From positions 7,639,501-7,687,888 of the forward strand of contig NZ_JTHL01000001.1 of NCBI RefSeq assembly GCF_000818195.1: DNA of 48,388 nt, written 5' to 3'. The stretch is from Streptomyces sp. 150FB (GTDB taxonomy: Bacteria > Actinomycetota > Actinomycetes > Streptomycetales > Streptomycetaceae). Every line of letters starts with the position of its first letter. Position 1 is the stretch's first letter. This document shows positions 26,231 through 34,600 of the stretch, piece after piece. The notes beneath the pieces were generated by a model. The model ran no database searches. It was not told the origin of the DNA and saw nothing but the letters and a program-made list of their open reading frames with translations. The position numbers were made by a program, and so were the translations under genes.

Positions 26231-26559
26231 GGGCGGTCCTCCTGCGACCGGGTCGCGCCGTCGTCCACGCGGGCTGCCGCCGGGCGTTCGGGGCAGACGA
26301 GGTCGTCGTCGAGATACTCGGGCGGGGGATCGGCCGGGTCGAGGAGCAGCGTTATGCCGTGCTCCTCGCAGTACGCGCCGGTGGCGTGGTGCGCGCACGC
26401 GCGGGGGAAGACCAGCGTTCCGTCGATGTCGCGCCGTTCCCCGAGGTCGATCAGGTCCTCAGCGCGCAAACGCTCCCCGCCGAAAACGCAGTCGGCGCCT
26501 CGCCGCTGGTTGTCGGACCAGGCTTCGACGGGCGGCAGTTCGCGGAGGGTGGTTTTCAC
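26227..26559 (-). CDS. Conserved Streptomyces hypothetical protein (partner of DUF6415)
   Basis: The protein has 110 residues from GTG 26559 with GGGGAG upstream. It opens with VKTTLRELPPVEAWSDNQ and has RGADCVFGGERL and ACAHHATGAYCEEHG, a Cys/His set that could bind a metal. The pairing with DUF6415 through a GTGA overlap recurs in Streptomyces as I remember it. No function is known. It is probably co-expressed with the XRE-TPR regulator gene upstream (165-base gap). Confidence 0.65.
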   Translation of the reverse strand: MKTTLRELPPVEAWSDNQRRGADCVFGGERLRAEDLIDLGERRDIDGTLVFPRACAHHATGAYCEEHGITLLLDPADPPPEYLDDDLVCPERPAAARVDDGATRSQEDRP

Positions 26560-26724
26560 GTGGGCTCCCCGGGCTGGGGGTGCGGAGCCGACCGTCCTGA
26601 CGGGATGGAGCCGGCGCCACCTCATGCCGATCACGCTACGAACCGGCGCGATCACAGTCCAGTGACGCGATGCACCAGCCGCACCGTCAGTTCTGCCCGA
26701 GATAGGACGTGTTGTCCTACCAGG

Positions 26725-27936
26725 TCACGGCGTCGGGTCCACCCCCAGCCGCCCGGCCAGCGCGCGCAGCGGCGAGTTGCGGCGTCGCTCGGCCTCCAGC
26801 ATCTCCCGCACCGTGACCGCCGCCAGCGTCTGGAAACGGATCCACTCCGGCTGCTTCTGCTCGACATCCAGAAGCGTCATCAGCGCGCCGTCGCAGTCCC
26901 CGGTCTGGTACTGCGCGTGTGCCACATCCATGTGGTGAGCTGCAGCATGGACCGGCCTGGTGATCGCGTCCAGGTCGACGCGCTGAGACAACCGCAGCGC
27001 TTCGGCGGGCTCGTTTTCCTCTCCCGCCAGTGAGATGTTGACCTGCTGCGTGCGGACGTCCACCACCGAGAACGCGGAGCCGTAGGCACGGACCGGTCCG
27101 GTCCGGGTCGCCGCGGCCTCGGCGAGATTCAGCAGCTCCTTCGCGTCGTCGCGGGCGCCGCCGCGCGCCGCCGGCGTGGCGGCGGCGATCAGCAAGTTGC
27201 CGTACACGGCGTACTGCGCGGGTGTCGCGCGGCGAATGCTCGGCTCCAACGCGTCAGCCTTCCGCTCCGCAACGGCCCGCGCCTGCTCCCAGCGGCCCTG
27301 CCGCAACAGGACCCAGGACAGGGTGCTGACACCCATCCCCTCCATCAGCGGGTCGGAGGCACGTGCGGCGGCGGCGAGCTGCTTCTCGACGGCGGCGAAC
27401 GCCCAGTCGGGGTGTCCTGCCTGCGTCGCCAGCGAGGCGGCGAGCTGGTACGTGAGGGCAAGCTGCTGCCACACGCGGTCCGTGTCGGTCTCGCGGGCGA
27501 CTGCCACGCCGTCCCGCAGAAGCAAGGGCAGTACGCCTGAGAGGCGCGCGTAGTCCCCCTTCCAGTACATGCTGGTCGCGGCCTTCACCGAGGCGATCCA
27601 GGCTTCTTCCCCTGGGGGGTCCTCCAGGTCGTCGTCAGCGAGGACACCAGGCAGGGAGCCGAGGGTCTGGATGGCGTCTCGCAGGGCCAGGAGGCCACCG
27701 TCGTCGGAGAGTTCCTGCGTCACGGTGGGCTGTCCCACCAGCCGCTCCAGTTGGACGTCGAGGGCGTGCGCGAGGGCGCGCAGCGTGTTGATGCGCGCCG
27801 ACTGCCGGACGTTCTGCTCAAGCTTGCGGATGGTGTCCACGGAGACGCCCGCGCGCTGGGCGAGCTGTTCCTGGGTGGTGTCGCGGAACTCGCGCAGGCT
27901 GCGAATGCGGTCGCCGATGGAGATGGACGTGTTCAT
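26725..27936 (-). CDS. XRE-family regulator with C-terminal TPR-like repeats
   Basis: The protein has 403 residues from ATG 27936. The HTH at about 8-62 reads RIRSLREFRDTTQEQLAQRA and VSVDTIRKLEQNVRQSARI. After residue 75 the protein is alpha-helical with TPR-like hairpins (ATQAGHPDWAFAAVEKQL, RQGRWEQARAVAERKADAL, YQTGDCDGALMTLLDVEQ). This architecture (XRE plus TPR) is typical of Streptomyces signal-responsive regulators, with the TPR part sensing peptides or partner proteins. It is divergent from the small overlapping gene pair at 28266-28840 and upstream of the DUF6415 pair. Confidence 0.88.
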   Translation of the reverse strand: MNTSISIGDRIRSLREFRDTTQEQLAQRAGVSVDTIRKLEQNVRQSARINTLRALAHALDVQLERLVGQPTVTQELSDDGGLLALRDAIQTLGSLPGVLADDDLEDPPGEEAWIASVKAATSMYWKGDYARLSGVLPLLLRDGVAVARETDTDRVWQQLALTYQLAASLATQAGHPDWAFAAVEKQLAAAARASDPLMEGMGVSTLSWVLLRQGRWEQARAVAERKADALEPSIRRATPAQYAVYGNLLIAAATPAARGGARDDAKELLNLAEAAATRTGPVRAYGSAFSVVDVRTQQVNISLAGEENEPAEALRLSQRVDLDAITRPVHAAAHHMDVAHAQYQTGDCDGALMTLLDVEQKQPEWIRFQTLAAVTVREMLEAERRRNSPLRALAGRLGVDPTP

Positions 27937-28265
27937 GTGGACCCCCGCCGGAGAGTGGTCCACCCACGGTACTGCGGGTCCTGGCGCCGGGTGTCGCGCG
28001 TTTACACTCCGGCGTGGCTGTCGAACGCACGTCCTGGTTGGTCGAGTTGGGAACCCGAGCTCAGCAGGACAGGCAGGCCGAGCATCTGACATGTTTCCCA
28101 CGCCGACAGGGTGAAAAGCGTTCACGTATGCCTCTGTAAGGCGTACGTGGAATCGGAGTCGGCTGTCACGTGGCAGTCTGCTCTGTGGTGCTTCCCGCAC
28201 AGGCTCGGGTGGACCGACCAATTGCCGTCATAGGACACTCGAACTCCAACGTTGAGGAGAACGCC
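27937..28265. other. Divergent intergenic region between the XRE-TPR gene and the small-gene pair
   Basis: This is a 329-base gap without a gene. It contains the inverted repeats listed at 28121-28152 and the adjoining GTGAA-aagcg-TTCAC (28111-28125). These are the best candidates for an operator of the divergent XRE-TPR regulator. Confidence 0.5.
28121..28152. promoter_or_regulatory. Long imperfect inverted repeat, candidate operator
   Basis: TTCACGTATGCCT (28121-28133) pairs with AGGCGTACGTGGAA (28139-28152), with one bulged base and one G-T pair around a 5-base centre. A second, perfect repeat GTGAA-N5-TTCAC overlaps its left arm (28111-28125). It lies 110 bases before the small-gene pair. 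Confidence 0.5.
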
Positions 28266-28547
28266 GTGAGCACCCAGCCCGAACACTCAGCGGATCCAAC
28301 GGTCAGGGTTCGCCCGATCCCGCACACCATCGATGCCGTGGCCGGCGCCCTCACGGGGGCCAAGCGCATGGCGTTCTACGCCGAGATCGGCCAGGCGGAA
28401 GAGGGCGAGGCGATCAACGCCGTCCTCCGGGCCTGGTGGATGGAGGCCATGTTCGACAGCCGCCCCGGACGTCAGCAGCGTCTTGCCGAGACTGACGCCC
28501 GCCGTGGGCTCGTCTCCGTGCCCAACCTGGTCGACGGTGAAGAGTGA
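28266..28547 (+). CDS. Small conserved Streptomyces protein, first gene of an overlapping pair
   Basis: The protein has 93 residues from GTG 28266, with GAGGAGA five bases upstream. It reads RPIPHTIDAVAGALTGAKRM, AFYAEIGQAEEGEAINAVLR and AWWMEAMFDSRPG. It is helical and acidic at the end. I have seen similar short proteins beside XRE regulators in Streptomyces but know no function. Its stop overlaps the next start (GTGA). The size, order and overlap are compatible with an antitoxin in a toxin-antitoxin pair. That is inference. Confidence 0.65.
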   Translation: MSTQPEHSADPTVRVRPIPHTIDAVAGALTGAKRMAFYAEIGQAEEGEAINAVLRAWWMEAMFDSRPGRQQRLAETDARRGLVSVPNLVDGEE

Positions 28548-28840
28548 GCAGTCCCGGTTCGCGTGGCTGGACGATGTTCTGCAATGAGGACTCGGCGAAC
28601 GTCCTGGAGGCGATGCGCACCAGCGGCCACAGCGAGTTACACGACCAGGTCGTGCTTTTCCTGCGAGCACTCGCCGTCGAGGCCGGCGCCGCCGTCGACG
28701 CCGACAAATCGCCCCCTGGCTACCCGATGGGGGACGGCCGGTACAACGTGGATGTTCCCCGTCTGTCCGTTCTGATCAGCTACACCCGGTATCCCGGCCT
28801 ACGCGAGTTCCGTGTCACGGATCTCCTCTGGCTCGACTGA
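28544..28840 (+). CDS. Small protein, second gene of the overlapping pair (toxin-like arrangement)
   Basis: The protein has 98 residues from GTG 28544. It reads MRTSGHSELHDQVVLFLRAL near the centre, then DGRYNVDVPRLSVLISYTRY and LREFRVTDLLWLD. The alternation of one helix pair and C-terminal beta strands ending in a conserved-looking LREFRVTDLLW strand recalls compact RelE/ParE-like proteins, but key catalytic residues cannot be assigned. It is translationally coupled to the preceding gene and followed by a terminator, so the two form a complete unit. Confidence 0.6.
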   Translation: MSSPGSRGWTMFCNEDSANVLEAMRTSGHSELHDQVVLFLRALAVEAGAAVDADKSPPGYPMGDGRYNVDVPRLSVLISYTRYPGLREFRVTDLLWLD

Positions 28841-28885
28841 CTGACGCCGCATACCTGAAGCGAGCCGAGCGCGGATATCGCGGGC

Positions 28886-28915
28886 GGCGAGCTCCCCGCG
28901 TACGCGGGGCTCGCC
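28886..28915 (+). terminator. Terminator hairpin after the small-gene pair
   Basis: GGCGAGCTCCCCGCG (28886-28900) pairs with CGCGGGGCTCGCC (28903-28915), with a two-base bulge and a two-base loop. It lies 45 bases after the stop at 28840. Confidence 0.65.
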
Positions 28916-29042
28916 CTGCGCTGTTTCCTCCGCCCGCCAAGCCACCCCCGCCCGCCCGCGCCCGGCCCGTCTGCGCGGTAAGCCGTGCGTACGGTCCTCG
29001 ACGCGCCGCGTCGCCCGGCGGCCCCCCGGCTCGGTTGACCCT

Positions 29043-30641
29043 ATGAGGCGTAGCATGTCATCGTCTGTAGACATCGGGTGTAGACATCAAGTGTGGACGT
29101 GTGTTGACGTGGCAAATGCGGGTGTGGGTGCGGATGGGGGCTCCGATATAGGCGTAGGGGTGGCTGGGCGGGGCGCTCCCCGTCGGTTTCTTGTGCCTGG
29201 GCTTGTGTTCGTCGGGATGGTTGTGGCCATCGTCAGCAGCCTCGGGGCGCCCCTCATCCCCACCATCGCCGACACCGACCACATCTCCCTGACCGACGCC
29301 CAGTGGTCCCTCACCGTGACGTTCCTGGTCAGCGCCCTCGCCACGCCCGTCATGGGGCGGCTCGGGGACGGGCCCCACCGGCGCGTCGTGATCATCGCCA
29401 GTCTCGCCGGGGTGACCGCCGGGGCCGTGCTTGCCGCGTTGCCGCTCGGGTTTCCGTACCTCCTCGCCGGGCGCGCGCTGCAAGGCGTCGGGCTCGGACT
29501 GACGCCGCTCGGGATCGCCGTCGTGCGCGACGCGCTTCCCGTCGAGCGCGCGCGGTCCGCCGCCGCCATCCTCTCCGTCACCACCGTCGCCGGGGTCGGC
29601 CTGGGGTATCCGATCACCGGGGTCGTCGCGCAGTACGGCGGTCTGCACGCCGCTTTCTGGTTCGGCGCCGTCGTCAGCGCGCTCGGGCTGCTCGTCGCTG
29701 TGCTCGTCGTGCCGTCCTCCGCCCACCGCCCGGCAGGGCGCCTCGACCTCCCCGGTGCCGTACTCCTCGGTGTGTCCCTCGCCGGGCTGCTCCTCGGGAT
29801 CAGCGAGGGCGAGAGCTGGGGGTGGGGGTCCGCGCGGCTGATCGGGGTGCTCGCCGCCTCGGTGGCCGTGTTCGTCGCGTGGGTCGTCGTGGAGCTGAGG
29901 CGCGCCCATCCGCTCGTCGACCTGCGGCTGCTGCGCCGGCCGGCCGTCCTCACCGCCGACATCACCGCCCTGCTCGCAGGCGTCGGCATGTATCTGCTGA
30001 TCTCGCTGGTCACCCGGTTCGTCCAGACCCCCACCAGCAGCGGTTACGGCCTCGGCGCCACCGTCGCCGTGGCCGGGCTGGCGCTCGTGCCGTTCTCCGC
30101 CGCCAGCGTCGCCGCGACCCGCGTCACACGGGTCCTCGTACGGCACGCCGCGCCCGCGCTCGCACTGGCCCTGGGATCGGCCGTCGTCCTGCTCTCCATG
30201 CTGATGTTCATCCTCGCCCGCTCCGCCATGTGGGAGATCCTCGTGGTCATGGGCGTCGCCGGCCTCGGTGTCGGCGCGATCTTCGCCGTCATGCCCGGCC
30301 TCATCGTCGGCTCCGTGCCCGCCCACGAGACCGGCAGCGCCACCAGCTTCAACCAGGTGATCCGGTACGTCGGGTACGCCACCGGCAGCACGTTGAGCGC
30401 CGTCGTGCTTGAAGCGCACACCGCCCCCGGACACGCGCTCCCGGCCGGGAGCGGGTACACCGTCGCCGGGCTCATCGGCGTCGGTATGTGGCTCGTCACC
30501 GCCTTCGCGGCCCTCGTCCTGCCCCGGGTCCGGGGCCGGTCCGTCGTCGTACGGTCGGTGAGCGACTCCGAGGAGAGCCTCCTGGAGGTGGAAGGCGTCG
30601 CGGCGGCGGCGGGGGCGCCCGGAGATCTCGGCGAAGATTGA
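29043..30641 (+). CDS. MFS transporter, DHA2-type 14-TM drug exporter
   Basis: The protein has up to 532 residues. The first clear membrane helix starts near residue 49 (FLVPGLVFVGMVVAIVSSLG), and the protein has the motif GRLGDGPHRRVVIIASL after helix 2 and a DHA2-like ALQGVGLGLTPLGIAVVRD segment. The number of hydrophobic segments and length fit the 14-helix H+-antiporter group. The annotated start is uncertain: ATG 29043 lies within a direct-repeat operator array, and in-frame GTG codons at 29091, 29109 or 29160 may be the true start. It is coupled to the TetR gene 3 bases downstream, the usual arrangement of a repressor and the exporter it controls. Confidence 0.88.
   Translation: MRRSMSSSVDIGCRHQVWTCVDVANAGVGADGGSDIGVGVAGRGAPRRFLVPGLVFVGMVVAIVSSLGAPLIPTIADTDHISLTDAQWSLTVTFLVSALATPVMGRLGDGPHRRVVIIASLAGVTAGAVLAALPLGFPYLLAGRALQGVGLGLTPLGIAVVRDALPVERARSAAAILSVTTVAGVGLGYPITGVVAQYGGLHAAFWFGAVVSALGLLVAVLVVPSSAHRPAGRLDLPGAVLLGVSLAGLLLGISEGESWGWGSARLIGVLAASVAVFVAWVVVELRRAHPLVDLRLLRRPAVLTADITALLAGVGMYLLISLVTRFVQTPTSSGYGLGATVAVAGLALVPFSAASVAATRVTRVLVRHAAPALALALGSAVVLLSMLMFILARSAMWEILVVMGVAGLGVGAIFAVMPGLIVGSVPAHETGSATSFNQVIRYVGYATGSTLSAVVLEAHTAPGHALPAGSGYTVAGLIGVGMWLVTAFAALVLPRVRGRSVVVRSVSDSEESLLEVEGVAAAAGAPGDLGED
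29066..29111. promoter_or_regulatory. Direct-repeat operator array at the MFS gene start
   Basis: TGTAGACATC occurs at 29066 and 29079, then as the variants TGTGGACGTG (29092) and TGTTGACGTG (29102). The first three are spaced 13 bp apart. The array overlaps the 5' end of the MFS reading frame, and the TetR encoded next door is the natural binder. Confidence 0.55.
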
Positions 30642-30644
30642 CCC

Positions 30645-31196
30645 ATGACCAAGGAAGCGTCCCCCCGCCGCCGCGATGCGGCGGCCAGCCGCGAACGGCT
30701 CCTGCGGGCAGCCGGTGAGCTGTTCGGCGAGCGTGGCTTCGACCGGACCACCGCACGTGACATCGGAGAGCGCGCCGGTGTCGACCCGACGATGATCGCC
30801 CGGTACTTCGGCGGCAAGGCACAGCTCTTCATCGCGGTCCTGCACGCCGAGAGCGCCACCGGGATCCTCGCCGACCTGCGCGACCCCGAACGCCTCGCCA
30901 CGCTCATGGAACGCTTCGAACGCCTGGGCCCCGGGCCGGTCGTCCAGGCCGCGGTACGCCCGTACGAGGATCCCGCGGCGCAGGAAGCCGCCCTCGTGGA
31001 ACTCGACCACCGCATCGTCGCCCCGCTGCGCGACCGCTTCAACCGCGAGGGCGACGAACAGGCGGGCCTGCGCGCCGAGTTGCTCACCGCCGCGTTCATC
31101 GGTGTGGTTCTGGCCCGCCGCGCCGGCACACTCAAGACGCTGTCCGGCGCGGACACACCGGATCTGCTGGCGCTGCTGCGGGACCTGCTGGACTGA
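30645..31196 (+). CDS. TetR-family transcriptional regulator
   Basis: The protein has 183 residues from ATG 30645. The N-terminal HTH reads RERLLRAAGELFGERGFDRT, then TARDIGERAGVDPTMIARYF and GGKAQLF. The C-terminal domain belongs to the TetR_C_11/17-like actinobacterial group (RIVAPLRDRF, LLTAAFIGVVLARR). It begins three bases after the stop of the MFS exporter, so the two are co-transcribed, and it probably represses that operon through the repeat array at 29066-29111. Confidence 0.92.
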   Translation: MTKEASPRRRDAAASRERLLRAAGELFGERGFDRTTARDIGERAGVDPTMIARYFGGKAQLFIAVLHAESATGILADLRDPERLATLMERFERLGPGPVVQAAVRPYEDPAAQEAALVELDHRIVAPLRDRFNREGDEQAGLRAELLTAAFIGVVLARRAGTLKTLSGADTPDLLALLRDLLD

Positions 31197-31252
31197 TGGG
31201 ATCCTGAGAATTGAGACGGTGGTAGCAGGCTGCACCTGGGGGGAGAGCAACG

Positions 31253-31471
31253 ATGTTGCTGGGATGGGTTGTCGCACTGATCGTGGTCGTCGGGTCGGCG
31301 GTCGCCGTTCTTGTCCGGCGTGACCGGCGCCGGTACGGGGTGAGCGCCGACGGGCAGCGCATCGAGCGGGCCGCGACGCGAGGTATGCGTGAGGCGCGCC
31401 GTGACACGCGGGTGGTTCGTGAGTGGTCGGGGGCGTCCGTGATCCGCTCCGTACGCGACCGCGATTCCTGA
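31253..31471 (+). CDS. Small single-pass membrane protein
   Basis: The protein has 72 residues from ATG 31253 with GGGGAGAG upstream. Residues 2-21 (LLGWVVALIVVVGSAVAVLV) form one transmembrane helix, followed by a strongly basic cytoplasmic tail (RRDRRRYG, REARRDTRVVREW). Function is unknown. Its stop lies in the first unit of a GATTCCTG tandem repeat. Confidence 0.65.
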   Translation: MLLGWVVALIVVVGSAVAVLVRRDRRRYGVSADGQRIERAATRGMREARRDTRVVREWSGASVIRSVRDRDS

Positions 31472-31523
31472 CAGGACCGCGATTCCTGGCGCGACACGAT
31501 TCCTGACACCACCGAGATTCCTG
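31463..31523. repeat. Four spaced GATTCCTG repeats
   Basis: GATTCCTG occurs at 31463, 31481, 31498 and 31516 with 17-18 bp spacing, often preceded by CGC or CAC. The first copy overlaps the end of the small membrane-protein gene. Confidence 0.75.
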
Positions 31524-31568
31524 ATGTGATCGCGACCCTTGGCCGGTCGGCCGCACCGCCCACAACGC

Positions 31569-31607
31569 GGGGACGGGACACCGGCGTTCAGCCGGTGTCC
31601 CGTCCCC
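31569..31607. terminator. Bidirectional terminator between the small membrane-protein gene and GH92
   Basis: A perfect 17-bp stem (31569-31585 with 31591-31607) has the 5-base loop GTTCA. It lies between convergent genes and is 22 bases from the GH92 stop. Confidence 0.88.
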
Positions 31608-31629
31608 TCCGTTCCTCAGCGGCTGAGCG

Positions 31630-34600
31630 CTAGCGCAGCAACTCCACCTCCGCCAGGTCGGCCTGACCGGTCGTCACCAGGCGGTAGTGCGCGTACGACC
31701 CCGGGTGGGCGACCGTGAAGACCCGCGTCTGCTTGTCCCACGCGAAGGTCTGCCCGGCCCGCTGGTCCAGTGTCTTCCACACCGTTCCGTCGGCCGAACC
31801 CTCCAGCGTCCAACCGTCCGGCGCCTGGGCCGCCTTGGACGACGTCAGTGTGTACTGCGCCGCCTTCGTCGCCGAAGCCACCGGCAGAGCCAGCGGCCCG
31901 GCCGGCACTGTCGCCGCCGTCGCCGACGTGTTGTCGAAGAGCGCGCCGGGCCCGGTCAGCGCGTCGGAGCGCGGCGTCGGCACCTTGTCGTCCTTCGTGA
32001 TCGAGGCGGGGGCCGCGTTCTTGCCCGTACCCCACTTGGACGGCTTGGGTCCCATCGCGAACTCCAGCACCCCGCCCTTCGCGAGCAGGTCGTGCGGGAG
32101 CGCTGTGGACGTCCACGCCTTGCCGTTGACCTTCAGGCCCTGGACGTAGATGTTCTTCGCGCTGTTCTTCGGCGCCTTGACGACCAGATCGCGGCCGTTC
32201 TCCAGATGCACCGTCGCCTTGGTGAAGAGCGGCGAGCCGATCGCGTACTCGCCGCTGCCCATCACCAGCGGGTAGAAGCCCAGCGCCGAGAAGAGGTACC
32301 ACGCCGACTGCTCGCCGTTGTCCTCGTCGCCGTGGTAGCCCTGGCCGATCTCGCTGCCGGTGTAGAGCCGCGAGAGCACCTCACGTACCTTCTCCTGGGT
32401 CTTCCAGGGCTCGGCCGCCGCGTCGTACATGTACGTCACGTGGTGGGCGACCTGGTTGGAGTGGCCGTACTGGCCCATCCGTACGTCGCGCGCCTCCGTC
32501 ATCTCGTGGATGACACCGCCGTACGAGCCGACGTTCTCGGCCGAAGCCGTCTCCGGAGTGGCGAAGTACGTGTCGAGCTTCTTGCCGAGCGCGTCGCGCC
32601 CGCCGTACAGATTCGCCAGGCCGCGGCTGTCCTGCGGCGCGGTGAAGGCGTATCCCCAGCCGTCGGTCTCCGTGTAGTCGTACCCCCAGACCTTGGGGTC
32701 GTACTCGGCCGAGGGCAGCCGCCAGTCGCCGTTCGCGTCGCGGCCCTGGAAGAAGCCGGCGTCCGGGTCGAAGAGCTTGACGTACTCCTGGGCGCGGTTG
32801 AGGAAGTACTCCGACTCCTCCTTGTACCGGGCCTTCTTCGTCTTCTTGTACAGCGCCTGGCCCATCTGCCCGATGCCGTAGTCGTTGACGTAGCCCTCCA
32901 TGGCCCAGGACAGGCCCTCACCGGTCTTGGTCGAGGTGTAGCCGAGGAACGGTGAGGTCTCCATGCCCTTGCGGCCCACGCCCGATGTCGGCGGCACCAC
33001 GGTGGCGTTCTTCAGCGCAGCCTCGTACGCCGCCTCGGCGTCGAAGTCGACGCCCTTGACGTACGCGTCGGCGAAGGCGACGTCGGAGCTGGTGCCGGTC
33101 ATCAGGTCGGCGTAGCCGGGGGAGGACCAGCGGGAGATCCAGCCGCCGTCCTTGTACTGCTGGACGAAGCCGTCCACCATCTCGCCCGCCTTGTCGGGCG
33201 TCAGCAGCGAGTACGCGGGCCAGGTCGTCCGGTAGGTGTCCCAGAAGCCGTTGTTGATGTACACCTTGCCGTCGACGACCTTCGCCCCGGTGTGGGTCGG
33301 GGTGTCCTCGCCGGTCATCGCGGAGAACGGGCTGGCGTACTGCTGCTTCGGGCGCGCCTTCGTACCGGTGTTCTCGAAGCCGGAGTTGGGATACAGGTAC
33401 AGCCGGTACATGCTGGAGTAGAGCGAGGTGAGCTGGTCGGGATCGGCGCCCTCCACCTCGACCCGGCCCAGGATCTGGTCCCAGGCGTGCTGCGCGCGCT
33501 TCTCGACCTGCGCGAAGCCGCTGGAGGCGGGGATCTCGTCGGACAGGTTCTTCTTCGCCTGGTCGAGGCTGATCAGCGAGGTCGCGATGCGCAGTTGGAC
33601 CGTACGGTCCTTGCCCGCGTCGAAGCGCAGGTACCCGGTGACGTCGTCACCGCCGCCGCCGGTGAGCTTGCCGCTCGCCGTGACGGGCGCGTCGAAGACG
33701 CCGTATACGAAGAGCCGGGTCGCGCCGGTCGACAGTCCGCTCTTCACATCGGAGAAGCCGCTGAAGGAGCGGGTCGCCGGATCGAGCGTCAGCCCGCCGT
33801 CGTTGGAGATGTTGTCGAAGACCATGCTCGCGTCATCACCCGGATAGGTGACCCGCATCATCGCGGCGTGGTCGGTCGGGGTCAGCTCGGTCTTGAGACC
33901 GTTCTCGAAGGTCACCCCGTAGTAGTGGGGTTTCGCGACCTCGTTCTCATGCCGGAAGGGCAGCGCCCGCGCGGTCCTGTCGGCGTCGGGAGTGCCGGTG
34001 GCCACGGACGGCATCATCTGGAACGTCTGCCGGTCGCCCATCCAGGGACTTGGCTCATGGCTGGCGCTGAACGCCTGAAGCGTCGGCAGATTGTCCGCGT
34101 TGTTGCCGTGCGCGTACTCGTACAGCCAACTGTCCGAGCCGGCGTTGGTCACCGGCGTCCAGAAGTTGAACCCGTTCGGCACGGCGGTGGCCGGGAAGGT
34201 GTTGCCGCGCGAGAAGGAGCCGCTGGAGTTGGTGCCCCGGACGGTCGAGGCGTAGTCCGACAGATGCGCCAGGCGCTTCTGCGGGGCCTTCGCCTTCAGT
34301 GAGATGTCATCTATCCAGCCCTGGAACTTCCCGGGCCCCTTGGGGGCGTCGTACGCCACCAGGATCCGGTCCACGGTACGGCCTGCGGCGACCTTGCCGA
34401 TCGCCGCGTCCACCTGGTTCCACTGGTTGACGTAGAGGCGCTTCGCGGCGCCCTGGCCCTGGGGGGTCAGCAGCCCGCCGTGCGAGTCGACCGCCTTCAG
34501 GTCACTCAGATAGGTGCCGTCGGTGAACGCGAGGTCGACCGACACGTTCGTGGCGGGGTAGTTGAGATCCGTCTCCGGCATGGAGGGGTAGATCCGGTAC

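Noticed and set aside
29058..31565. Minus-strand frame of 835 codons
   Set aside because: Antisense to the MFS and TetR genes; low-complexity Gly/Asp/Arg sequence.
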